From Flavobacteriales bacterium (lineage in GTDB: Bacteria > Bacteroidota > Bacteroidia > Flavobacteriales_D > Parvicellaceae): 45,434 nucleotides of DNA. The DNA lies in assembly GCA_020631555.1 (NCBI GenBank), contig JAHDGY010000001.1, forward strand, positions 1 through 45,434. Direction: 5' to 3'. Position numbers and translations under genes: made by a program. Shown one piece after another: positions 17,667-25,633 of this stretch; within the stretch, counting starts at the first letter, position 1; each line of letters begins with the position of its first letter. The notes under the pieces are model-generated. The model ran no database searches, had not been told where the DNA came from, and was given only the letters and a program-made list of their open reading frames with translations.

Positions 17667-18320
17667 ATGGCTAGAGTGGTGATTTTTGGAAAGCAAGATT
17701 TGGCCGAACTGGCGCATTATTATTTGACCAATGATTCGGAACATGAGGTTGTAGGATTTTCCGTTTCACGGGAATATCTTGATGGACAGGCAACATTTAT
17801 TGGACTTCCACTAGTGTGCTTCGAGGAAGTTGAGGACACATTTCCTCCGGATGAATTCTCGTTTTTTGCTCCGATGACTCATGCCGGAATGAACCGCACC
17901 AGAGAAAAGGTATATCGTGCCATTCAACTAAAGGGCTATGCAATGATTAGTTATGTAAGCAGTAAAGCTACGGTAACGAATAATCAGATTGGAGAAAATT
18001 GTTTTATTCTAGAAGATAATACCCTTCAACCATTCACAAACATTGGAAACAACGTTGTTCTTTGGTGTGGTAACCACATAGGCCATCATGGCGAAATAAA
18101 AGACCATGTTTTTCTTACATCCCATGTAGTTGTTTCAGGTCATTGTATTGTTGAGCCATATTCATTTATTGGTGTTAATGCTACAATTAGAGACGGAGTA
18201 ACAATATCAGAAGGATCGTTGATCGCGATGGGAGCATTGGTTACCAAATCAACTGAACCTTGGGGCGTTTATAAAGGTAGTCCGGCTAGAAAAGGAGATA
18301 AATTGAGCAATGAAATTTGA
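17667..18320 (+). CDS. Sugar O-acyltransferase (PglD/NeuD-like left-handed beta-helix)
   Basis: This protein has about 217 residues from the ATG at 17667 (MARVVIFGKQDLAELAHYYL). A TTG six bases earlier is possible. The N-terminal half is a small Rossmann-like sugar-binding fold. The second half carries hexapeptide repeats of a left-handed beta-helix (NQIGENCFILEDN, NIGNNVVLWCGNHIGHHGEI, VEPYSFIGVNATIRDGVTI), with the C-terminal GSPARK typical of acyltransferases. It probably transfers acetyl or a similar acyl group to a nucleotide sugar or glycan. It is closely spaced with both neighbours in the glycan operon. Confidence 0.85.
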   Translation: MARVVIFGKQDLAELAHYYLTNDSEHEVVGFSVSREYLDGQATFIGLPLVCFEEVEDTFPPDEFSFFAPMTHAGMNRTREKVYRAIQLKGYAMISYVSSKATVTNNQIGENCFILEDNTLQPFTNIGNNVVLWCGNHIGHHGEIKDHVFLTSHVVVSGHCIVEPYSFIGVNATIRDGVTISEGSLIAMGALVTKSTEPWGVYKGSPARKGDKLSNEI

Positions 18321-18329
18321 GATGGATTA

Positions 18330-19271
18330 ATGAGGTGGGTCAAACAAGGAGTCATATTCAATATTTCCGGAAATCAATCTTGGAGTCGGTCGCATGCTCA
18401 AGTTCCTGTAGTTGATGTGTTTGAAGATGATCGTTGGCGAGTGTATTATGCAACTCGCGACGAGCAAGGCAGGAGTAGAATAGCTTATTTTGAAATTAAG
18501 AAAGATCGTCCAGACGAAATCATACAAGAATGCACCAATCCTATTTTGAACTTAGGTCGGCTAGGTACATTTGACGATTCTGGAATGATGCCAAGTTGTA
18601 TTATTCGTCAAGAATCAGATATTTATTTATACTACATCGGTTGGTCGATAAAGCAGACCGTTCCATTTCAAAATGCCATTGGTTTGGCCAAGTCAGCGGA
18701 TGGAGGTGCTACTTTCAAACGTGTCTTTGAAGGGCCGATAATTGGGGTGGATGCCGTTGATCCATTTTTTACCGGTACATGTTATGTTTTGAAGGAAAAA
18801 CATGGATTTCTGGTCTATTATCTGAGCTGTATTGGATGGAAGAAAGTGGATAATAAGCAGGAACCGCTCTATCATTTGAAAATTGCTAAGTCAACAGATG
18901 GAATCCAATGGAAAAAAACAGGAAAGGTTGCAATTGAATTGTTAGATGGCGAGGGAGGAATTGCCAGTGCTTCTGTGCAAAAAGATCAAGGTATTTATAG
19001 AATGTGGTTTTCGGTCCGAGGGGCAAGCGGCTATCGAGAAGGAGGAAGTGCATCTTATCGAATTTGTTCAGCAATTTCGCAAGATGGAATGAGTTGGAGC
19101 AGGGAGGAAGGCATAGCCGTAAACGCATCCGAACGTGGCTGGGACAGCAAGATGACAGCATATCCTTATGTTCTACGAGATCAGGATACCTTATACATGT
19201 TTTACAATGGAAATGGATTTGGTCGTACCGGAATTGGTTTAGCAACGTCCAAAATAAACGGAAGTGAATGA
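18330..19271 (+). CDS. Five-bladed beta-propeller glycosidase-like protein
   Basis: The 313 residues form propeller blades marked by recurring phrases (GLAKSADGGATFKR, KIAKSTDGIQWKKTG, AISQDGMSWSREEG, GLATSKINGS), resembling the GH32/43/130 fold. There is no signal peptide, so it should act in the cytoplasm with the glycosyltransferases around it. Phosphorolysis, transfer or binding of an oligosaccharide are possible. I cannot identify the catalytic acids from the sequence alone. The stop overlaps the start of the next gene (ATGA), giving translational coupling to a family 2 glycosyltransferase. Confidence 0.7.
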   Translation: MRWVKQGVIFNISGNQSWSRSHAQVPVVDVFEDDRWRVYYATRDEQGRSRIAYFEIKKDRPDEIIQECTNPILNLGRLGTFDDSGMMPSCIIRQESDIYLYYIGWSIKQTVPFQNAIGLAKSADGGATFKRVFEGPIIGVDAVDPFFTGTCYVLKEKHGFLVYYLSCIGWKKVDNKQEPLYHLKIAKSTDGIQWKKTGKVAIELLDGEGGIASASVQKDQGIYRMWFSVRGASGYREGGSASYRICSAISQDGMSWSREEGIAVNASERGWDSKMTAYPYVLRDQDTLYMFYNGNGFGRTGIGLATSKINGSE

Positions 19272-20257
19272 AGCTTGCCGGAACGGAATATGTTGAACAC
19301 TGGCCTACCAAGGTAGATCAAAATCCAGTTGTTTCGGTAATTGTACTAGCTTATAATAATGAAGCGTATATTGAAACGTGCGTTAGGTCGATAGCTGAAC
19401 AAAACACCAATTTTCCATTTGAGATTGTGTTAGGAGAAGATAATTCCATGGACGGCACTCGGATGATCTGTAAACAGTTGGCAGATAAATTTTCAGCCAA
19501 AATAAAGTTGATTTTGCATGATCGTAGAAATGTAATGAGAGTAGACGGAATAGCAACAGGATTTTACAATCTCATATACGGTTATCAATCTTCCAAGTCA
19601 AAATACGTTGCTATTTGTGATGGAGATGACTATTGGCTTGATTCGAATAAATTACAACGACAGGTTGATGAACTGGAGCAGCATCGAGACGTCAATTTGT
19701 GCGTAACTAAAACAGCTACTGATTCTATTTCTGGGTTATCATACCCCGACAAATATCCTGTTCAAACGAGATTTGCATTCGAAAACTTGGTTGCTAATTG
19801 GTTTGTTAATACATCTTCCATGATGTGGCGACGGTCTGCATTGGAATTTCCAAGTTGGTTATTCGATTGTTTAAGTTTTGATCGACTTTGGAGTTATTTG
19901 TTGTTAACCACAGGTTCTGGGATATTAATTCCTGAATACCTGTCCTGTTACAGAGTTCACGAAGGAGGAATTTCGAACCGGATGACTGACGAGGGGTTAA
20001 AACGAATTAAGAAATTTCTTGGCTACCTGGACCGGGAAGAATTTCATGAATTTCAAGGAAATGGAGGTCCGATAGAAGGATTGAAGAAGTACGAAATGAA
20101 CAAAATGAAACTTATGACCAATCCGAGTTTTTTCAAAAGAAATTTGTTGCTGGGTAAATCAATTTATGCGGACAGAAACAACGAATTGCGTGTAAAAAAT
20201 TTACTGCATGCTGCTTGGCCAAATTTGACCACCGCGTTGTTAAAAATGAAGAGATAG
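19268..20257 (+). CDS. Family 2 glycosyltransferase
   Basis: This is a 329-residue GT-A enzyme. The nucleotide-sugar region VSVIVLAYNNEAYIETCVRS opens the domain, FEIVLGEDNSMDGT follows, and the metal-binding acidic cluster is in AICDGDDYWLD. A probable acceptor region follows (SSMMWRRSALEFPSW). No membrane helix is obvious, so it is probably peripheral at the inner membrane. It transfers a sugar to a lipid-linked glycan; donor and linkage are unknown. It is coupled by a 4-bp overlap to the beta-propeller gene and lies 17 bp before the next glycosyltransferase. Confidence 0.9.
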   Translation: MKLAGTEYVEHWPTKVDQNPVVSVIVLAYNNEAYIETCVRSIAEQNTNFPFEIVLGEDNSMDGTRMICKQLADKFSAKIKLILHDRRNVMRVDGIATGFYNLIYGYQSSKSKYVAICDGDDYWLDSNKLQRQVDELEQHRDVNLCVTKTATDSISGLSYPDKYPVQTRFAFENLVANWFVNTSSMMWRRSALEFPSWLFDCLSFDRLWSYLLLTTGSGILIPEYLSCYRVHEGGISNRMTDEGLKRIKKFLGYLDREEFHEFQGNGGPIEGLKKYEMNKMKLMTNPSFFKRNLLLGKSIYADRNNELRVKNLLHAAWPNLTTALLKMKR

Positions 20258-20274
20258 TATTTTTATAATTACCC

Positions 20275-21381
20275 ATGAAAATCCTTCTTTTTTACCAAAA
20301 TAATAACCGGTCAATTTTTTTCGAATCATTGCTGAAAGAGTTGCAGAACGTCGGGCATTCTGTTGCCGGTTTGACCCTAATTGAAAAAGGAGCTTTTCAT
20401 GATGGTATGGAAAAAATTGGAATTGAGTCGGATAGTTTGAACGTGGATAACAATTGGTCGATGCGCAAACGTTTGTTGGTCGGCGCTAAACGATTTCGTA
20501 AATATTGTAGGCGAGAAGAAATTCAGGTGGTTTATTCTCATTTACAACAGGCCAATTTGGTTGCGCTAATTGGTCGAAAATTCAGTCAAATTCAGGCTTT
20601 TCCATGTCGTCATCATGTTGATGTTGTAGCTCTAGGTAAAAACATAAATGCTAAGCGCTTAGATCGATTGGTCAACAGGATGTCAGAAAAGTTAATTGTA
20701 GTTTCTAATGTTGCGAAGGAATATATTGTTGAGCGCGAAGGTCAAAATTCTGATAGCGTTTTTGCCATTCCGTTAGGTTACGATTTTGCGCTTTACGGTG
20801 AATCACTTAACGCTGATGGCTTGCGCTTGAAATATTCTCACGATATAATTTTGGTTATGATAGCCCGTCATATTCCAACCAAAAATCACCAATTAGTAAT
20901 TCGGGCCATAGCAGAGTTAACTGAATCTGGATTAGACGTTGGATTGATTTTGTTAGATCAAGGGCCTCTTTTGGCAAGCAATAAGCAGCTTGCCGTGCAA
21001 TTAGGAATTCAGCATAAGGTTCACTTCGAAGGGCATAAGAGTAACATTGCAGATTATTTTGCTATTGCCGATTTAGTCGTTCTTCCAACAATTTCGGAAT
21101 CTTCTAATCAAGTAGTTAAGGAGGCGGGGCTTTATGGCAAAACTGTTTTAACCTGCGCAAATGTTGGTGACTTTGAAGAATATTTGAATCCATCCAATTC
21201 CTATTTGGTTAGGAGTGAGACTGTTCTGAGAGACTTTTCTTCAACGTTGAAAAAATGCTTGCAGAATCCAAACTTTAAGATTGATTCTGAAAAAAAAGCA
21301 TCAGAATTGCGTAAAACAGTGATCGAAAAATTTGACATTAAAAAAGTAGCCCAACAATATTTAAGTTTGACTCTAAAATAA
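20275..21381 (+). CDS. Family 4 glycosyltransferase (GT-B)
   Basis: This 368-residue protein has the two Rossmann lobes of GT-B enzymes. The C-terminal lobe has MIARHIPTKNHQLVIRAIAEL and the donor-binding segment VLPTISESSNQVVKEAGLYG with the E-x7-E pattern (ESSNQVVKE). The N-terminal lobe has VVYSHLQQANLVALIGRKF. It is probably a retaining transferase for one sugar of the same surface glycan. It lies between two genes of the same strand with short gaps of about 20 bp. Confidence 0.9.
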   Translation: MKILLFYQNNNRSIFFESLLKELQNVGHSVAGLTLIEKGAFHDGMEKIGIESDSLNVDNNWSMRKRLLVGAKRFRKYCRREEIQVVYSHLQQANLVALIGRKFSQIQAFPCRHHVDVVALGKNINAKRLDRLVNRMSEKLIVVSNVAKEYIVEREGQNSDSVFAIPLGYDFALYGESLNADGLRLKYSHDIILVMIARHIPTKNHQLVIRAIAELTESGLDVGLILLDQGPLLASNKQLAVQLGIQHKVHFEGHKSNIADYFAIADLVVLPTISESSNQVVKEAGLYGKTVLTCANVGDFEEYLNPSNSYLVRSETVLRDFSSTLKKCLQNPNFKIDSEKKASELRKTVIEKFDIKKVAQQYLSLTLK

Positions 21382-21401
21382 ATAACCGCACTCGATAATA
21401 G

Positions 21402-22148
21402 ATGGCTTCAGAAAGACAGCAGCTTGAACAATCCTCTCCATGGTGGGGGGAACACGTTCATCGTTATGAAACTGTACTACCGTACGTTGCAGAGAGTGCA
21501 ATTGTTTTGGATATTGCATGTGGAACTGGCTTTGGAGCGGATATCCTGGCCAGGCAGGCTGCCAATGTTATTGGCGCAGATATAGACTTAGAAGCTATTC
21601 AAACATGTCGGAAATCATGGAACAGGGAAAACTTGGAGTTTAGGTGCATTGATGGAACAGATTTACCATTTCCAGACAATCATTTTGATGTCATTACTTC
21701 CTTCGAAACAATTGAACATACAACCAAATATGATGCAATGGTTGCTGAGCTTCGACGGGTCCTTAAAAGTGATGGAAAGTGTTTGATTTCCACGCCTAAT
21801 TTCGTTGTAAATAGTCCATCTGGCATTGTTACAAACCCCTACCATACGCAAGAGTTTGTTTACGATGAGTTAGAAGAAATTCTAAATCAGCACTTTTCGG
21901 ATGTGAAAATCCACGGACAGCTTTACACGAGGTACATCGGTTCGAATAGGAAAAGTGAAATTGGAAAGCGTGTAGAAACGCTGTTGTATAAGCGTGGCGT
22001 CCGAAAAATTCCAATTGCGATCCAAGATAAATTAATGAGGGGGGTGGTTAGCAAAAAAATGTATCCTGATAGTTCGGATTTCGATATGATTTCCGAGCGT
22101 TCGGAAGTTGAAAAATGCAAGACCTTTTTTGCTCTATGCAAGAAGTAA
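21402..22148 (+). CDS. Class I SAM-dependent methyltransferase (Methyltransf_11 type)
   Basis: This is a 248-residue soluble enzyme. The glycine-rich SAM loop is VLDIACGTGFGADIL near residues 32-46, the ribose-binding acidic residue is in VIGADIDLEAI, and the later motif is FDVITSFETIEHT. The C-terminal extension is basic. In this context it most likely methylates a sugar or the growing glycan. The final codons overlap the start of the next glycosyltransferase by 13 bp if that gene starts at 22136. Confidence 0.87.
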   Translation: MASERQQLEQSSPWWGEHVHRYETVLPYVAESAIVLDIACGTGFGADILARQAANVIGADIDLEAIQTCRKSWNRENLEFRCIDGTDLPFPDNHFDVITSFETIEHTTKYDAMVAELRRVLKSDGKCLISTPNFVVNSPSGIVTNPYHTQEFVYDELEEILNQHFSDVKIHGQLYTRYIGSNRKSEIGKRVETLLYKRGVRKIPIAIQDKLMRGVVSKKMYPDSSDFDMISERSEVEKCKTFFALCKK

Positions 22149-23014
22149 GGCCATTAGTTTCTATTGTAATCCCTTGCTATAATGCGGAACGGTTTCTGGT
22201 TGAAACCCTTGACTGTGTTAGGCAACAGATTTATTCAAATATTCAGTTAATTGTTGTAAATGATGGTTCAAAAGATAGTACATTAAATTTACTTCGTAAC
22301 TGTTTGGCATCGAATGAAGAATTAATTGAGCAGGAAAACTTAGGCGTGTCGTCTGCTAGAAACAATGGATTAAAAGTTAGTCGTGGTAAGTTCGTTCTGT
22401 TTTTAGATGCTGATGATTTGATACAACCAAATTTTGTTCAAAAGCGCGTTGAATTGCTTTTGAAAAAGCGGGACTTGGTTGGAGCAGGTGGTGGAATAGC
22501 AGAAATCGATGAAGCTAGTGCTTTAAATGGTGTTAAGGTTTCCAGCATTAATTCGTTGGACGATATATTGCAGTTTGCTGCTGGTAAATACTCCTGCCCA
22601 TCTGGATATCTATGGAAATCGGAAGTGATAAAAAGCAACAATATTTTTTTTAATGAAAGATTGCAAAGTAGCGCGGATAAATTCTTTTTGATTCAGATGC
22701 TCAGTTATGGTGAAATTGGGTTAGTTAGTTTGGAATCCGGTTCGAACCTTCATTATAGAGTTATGGGTTCCAGCATGTCTAAAAAGATTTCCCAAGGTTT
22801 GGTACTTGACCAAATTCAATACGCAAGAGAAGTCAATAAAACAGGTGTTTTAAACGGTACTCGGCTTAAGCGAAAATTTTATGCAAGACTTAATTATACG
22901 ATTGCAGCAAGCTGGTGGCATTTGGGTTCAGTTGGTAAATGCTTTAAATTTTGTTTAAAAAGTCTTGTGGAACATCCACAGGTTATGTTGAAACTTGTGT
23001 TTAGACTAGGTTAA
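22136..23014 (+). CDS. Family 2 glycosyltransferase
   Basis: The GT-A core is MQEVRPLVSIVIPCYNAERF, IQLIVVNDGSKDST and FVLFLDADDLIQP, where the DADD acidic motif binds metal. The start at 22136 places the conserved VSIVIPCYN at the usual distance. An ATG at 22115 would add 7 residues and a longer overlap. The product is about 292 residues. The C-terminus has aromatic and basic segments (NYTIAASWWHLGSVGKCFKF) that may contact the membrane. It is translationally coupled on both sides. Confidence 0.9.
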   Translation: MQEVRPLVSIVIPCYNAERFLVETLDCVRQQIYSNIQLIVVNDGSKDSTLNLLRNCLASNEELIEQENLGVSSARNNGLKVSRGKFVLFLDADDLIQPNFVQKRVELLLKKRDLVGAGGGIAEIDEASALNGVKVSSINSLDDILQFAAGKYSCPSGYLWKSEVIKSNNIFFNERLQSSADKFFLIQMLSYGEIGLVSLESGSNLHYRVMGSSMSKKISQGLVLDQIQYAREVNKTGVLNGTRLKRKFYARLNYTIAASWWHLGSVGKCFKFCLKSLVEHPQVMLKLVFRLG

Positions 23015-24246
23015 TGGTAAATGTGCTCTACATATCTTACGACGGAATGACAGACCCTTTGGGTCAGTCTCAAGTAATTCCATACTTGCGTGCGATCGCT
23101 CAAGAGTATAAAATAGCTCTTATCTCTTTTGAAAAAAGCAGCAACAATTCGGCGGTTGATTCGATGCAACAGAATTTGAATCAACTCGATATTGATTGGT
23201 TCCCGCTCAGTTATACGAAGAGTCCTCCGGTTTTATCAACCGTGTGGGATGTTATTCGATTGAATGGTCTAGTCAAGCGATTGCATAAGCAGTATGATTT
23301 TCAACTGGTACATTGTAGGAGCTATATTGCAGCCTTGGCCGGACTGCGTATGAAACGCAATTTGGAGGTCCCTTTTATATTCGATATGAGAGGGTTTTGG
23401 GCCGATGAAAGAGTAGAAGGGAACCTGTGGAATATTCGGAATCCTCTCTATCGAAAGGTTTATAAGTTTTTCAAAATCAAGGAATTTGACTATATTTGGG
23501 AAGCCGATCGTGTTGTTTCTCTAACGGCAATAGGAAAACAAGAGATCGAAAGTTGGTCAGGATTGGGCCCAATCGACGAGAAAATTGAGGTTGTGCCTTG
23601 TTGTACCGATTTGCAGCTTTTTAAGGATAGCACCAGAAATAATCAGTATGCCATGGAAAGAATTGCTAGTGACGGCTGTCGTGTAGGCTATTTAGGAGCC
23701 ATAGGTACCTGGTATCTCTTAGAAGAAATGCTTACTTTTTTTAAAGTGCTTTCCAACCATTATCCACAGTCAACTTTTGAATTTATTACGAAGGAGTCGA
23801 GTAAACTAATTTTCGACAGCGCTGACCGGATCGGAATTAATCGTTCGCAGATTTCGGTTCGTAGCGCGACGCGAGAACAAGTTCCAGAGCTTACCAAAAA
23901 CTGGGATCTCTCCTTGTGTTTCATAAAGCCAAGTTACTCAAAGAAAGCCAGTTCACCTACAAAGTTAGGCGAGCTTATGGCCATGGGAATTCCCGTTATT
24001 TGTAATGCAGGAGTTGGAGATACTGATTATTTGATCGAAAAATACAAGACCGGAGCATACGTTTCGGCATTTACTACCATAGATTTTGAAACCGTAATAA
24101 AGAATTTATCAAACATCGTAACTATTGATGCTAAATCAATTAGGAAGGCGGCGGAAGACTACTTTTCATTGGAAGAAGGACAAATGAAATACTTAAAAAT
24201 TTACAATCAAACCGTACGTTATGACAATAGTTTTTGCAACCAATAA
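23014..24246 (+). CDS. Family 4 glycosyltransferase
   Basis: This is a 410-residue GT-B protein. Its start overlaps the previous stop by one base (TAATG). The N-terminal lobe opens with VLYISYDGMTDPLGQSQVIP and contains VPFIFDMRGFWADERVEG, a sequence common in exopolysaccharide transferases. The C-terminal lobe has VGYLGAIGTWYLLEEML and SSPTKLGELMAMGIPVICN, the donor-binding loop with the conserved glutamate. It is the last glycan gene, and it overlaps rdgB by 26 bp. Confidence 0.9.
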   Translation: MVNVLYISYDGMTDPLGQSQVIPYLRAIAQEYKIALISFEKSSNNSAVDSMQQNLNQLDIDWFPLSYTKSPPVLSTVWDVIRLNGLVKRLHKQYDFQLVHCRSYIAALAGLRMKRNLEVPFIFDMRGFWADERVEGNLWNIRNPLYRKVYKFFKIKEFDYIWEADRVVSLTAIGKQEIESWSGLGPIDEKIEVVPCCTDLQLFKDSTRNNQYAMERIASDGCRVGYLGAIGTWYLLEEMLTFFKVLSNHYPQSTFEFITKESSKLIFDSADRIGINRSQISVRSATREQVPELTKNWDLSLCFIKPSYSKKASSPTKLGELMAMGIPVICNAGVGDTDYLIEKYKTGAYVSAFTTIDFETVIKNLSNIVTIDAKSIRKAAEDYFSLEEGQMKYLKIYNQTVRYDNSFCNQ

Positions 24247-24802
24247 CCGGAACAAAGTTAAAGAGGTTCAACATGATTTGGATGGAGGAATTTCTCTAAT
24301 TACACTCCAGGAAATTGGTTTTGATGGGGAACTTCCCGAAGATGGAGATACTTTGCAAGCCAATGCAAGGCAAAAAGCCTCCGTGATTTACGATGAATAT
24401 GGACTAGACTGTTTCTCTGATGACACTGGCTTGTTTATTGAAGCATTGGATGGAAGACCAGGAGTTTATTCAGCTCGATATGCTGGACCAGCCAGTATCG
24501 CACAGAATAATATTGAGAAGGTTTTAAGAGAGCTTGGAGACGAGACCAACAGAAATGCAGTTTTTAAAACTGTAATTCACCTGATTATTGATGGCGAGGA
24601 AATGACTTTTGAGGGTGAAGTAAGAGGAACAATTGCTACAAATGTTTCAGGTGTTGAGGGTTTTGGATATGATCCAATATTTATACCAGAGGGCGAAAGC
24701 CGAACTTTTGCTGAAATGACCACCGCAGAAAAAAATGAAATCAGTCACCGGGTTCGAGCCTTTAGAAAACTGACAGATTTTTTGTGTGTGGAAGTTTATT
24801 GA
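24221..24802 (+). CDS. rdgB: Non-canonical purine NTP pyrophosphatase (XTP/dITP)
   Basis: This is a 193-residue house-cleaning enzyme of the Ham1/RdgB family. It hydrolyses dITP and XTP to monophosphates and pyrophosphate and so protects DNA from deaminated purines. Motifs are TNNRNKVKEV at residues 7-16, the catalytic SDDTGLFIEALDGRPG near 66-81, and GFGYDPIFIP and SHRVRA toward the C-terminus. Its start lies inside the end of a glycosyltransferase gene (26-bp overlap), so it is expressed as the tail of the glycan operon unless an internal promoter exists. Length is normal for the family. Confidence 0.95.
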   Translation: MTIVFATNNRNKVKEVQHDLDGGISLITLQEIGFDGELPEDGDTLQANARQKASVIYDEYGLDCFSDDTGLFIEALDGRPGVYSARYAGPASIAQNNIEKVLRELGDETNRNAVFKTVIHLIIDGEEMTFEGEVRGTIATNVSGVEGFGYDPIFIPEGESRTFAEMTTAEKNEISHRVRAFRKLTDFLCVEVY

Positions 24803-24873
24803 TGATCACACTTTTGTGACCTTCCACCTTTATTTGGACACTATAGTTAAGCATGAATTAATATGTTTAAGTG

Positions 24874-25182
24874 ATGGGAACAGGAAAACGTTATTACAGC
24901 AAGGAGTTCAAATTGAAAGCTGTTGAATTAAGCAATGTTCGGGGTAATGCACGTGAAATTGCATAAGAATTAGGGGGTTAAAGCCGACTTGATTTATCGT
25001 TGGCGCAAAGAGCTTTCAAGCAAATCTCATTTAGCGGTAAGGGCAACGCTCAACTGAGCAAAGAACAAATGGAATTAAAGCAGCTGCGCAAGAAATTAGC
25101 GGATGCTGAAATGGAACGGGACATACTAAAAAAGGCCGTGAGCATTTTCTCCGTGAGCGACAGGAAATTTACAGGTTTATGA
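24874..25182 (+). pseudogene. IS3 orfA (helix-turn-helix protein), broken
   Basis: The frame opens MGTGKRYYSKEFKLKAVELS, then is broken by TAA at 24964, in REIA-stop-ELG, and by a second TAA in the same frame at 24976. In another frame it continues VKADLIYRWRKELSSK, and finally MELKQLRKKLADAEMERDIL, the typical leucine-zipper end of OrfA. At least two frame changes and two stops are present. Confidence 0.85.
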
Positions 25183-25549
25183 ATACCTATCGATTAGAAT
25201 TTCCAGTTGGGAAAATGTGTGAAGCCCTAGAATAACCAAAGAGCTCAATATTAAAGGATTTAAGGTGTCACAGGCTAGGGTAGCTAGATTAATGAAAAAC
25301 AATAGAATCCGGGCGATTCGCACTAAAAAGTTAGTGATTAGAAGTATGAGTAGAAAAGGAAATTGTTGGGATAACGCAGTGGCCGAAAGTTTCTTCAAAA
25401 CTCTAAAAGTAGAGCATGTTTATAGACAACACATTCAAACTAAACAACAAACCGAGATTGGAATATTTCAATGGATTGAAACCTGGTACAATCGACAGCG
25501 AAGACATTCTGATTTGGGAAAGCTAACTATTATCGAAAAGGTCGCTTAA
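25179..25549 (+). pseudogene. IS3 orfB (transposase), broken
   Basis: The text starts MNTYRLEFPVGKMCEAL. It then jumps to ITKELNIKGFKVSQARVARL and, after KNNRIRAIRTKK, to MSRKGNCWDNAVAESFF, which carries the third catalytic residue (Glu). The end is WIETWYNRQRRHS to EKVA. The central integrase part with the first two Asp residues is deleted, so it cannot transpose on its own. Confidence 0.85.
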
Positions 25550-25633
25550 CTAATTTGTCCACTTTTTTGTAGGAAGTCCACCCCAAAAGTAAATACTAAT
25601 TCGGTACTCCAATACCAGTGATCGACTCAAAAC

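Larger units (their letters stand above)
24817..25580 (+). mobile_element. Internally deleted IS3-family element with both terminal inverted repeats
   Basis: This is a 764-bp relic. The left end (24817-24852, starting TGACCTTCCACC) and right end (25544-25580, ending TAGGAAGTCCA) are imperfect inverted repeats of 36-37 bp that share inner GGACA and TTAAGC blocks. Inside lie orfA and orfB with overlapping ATGA, as in intact IS3 elements. Both are broken (separate entries). There is no matching target-site duplication in the bases beside the ends, so either the ends are misplaced by a base or two or the duplication has decayed. A related solo end lies at 38383-38419. Confidence 0.85.

Noticed and set aside
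24804-24819. Hairpin TCACA-CTTT-TGTGA after rdgB as a terminator
   Set aside because: The stem is only 5-6 bp, no T run follows, and it overlaps the left end of the IS3 relic.
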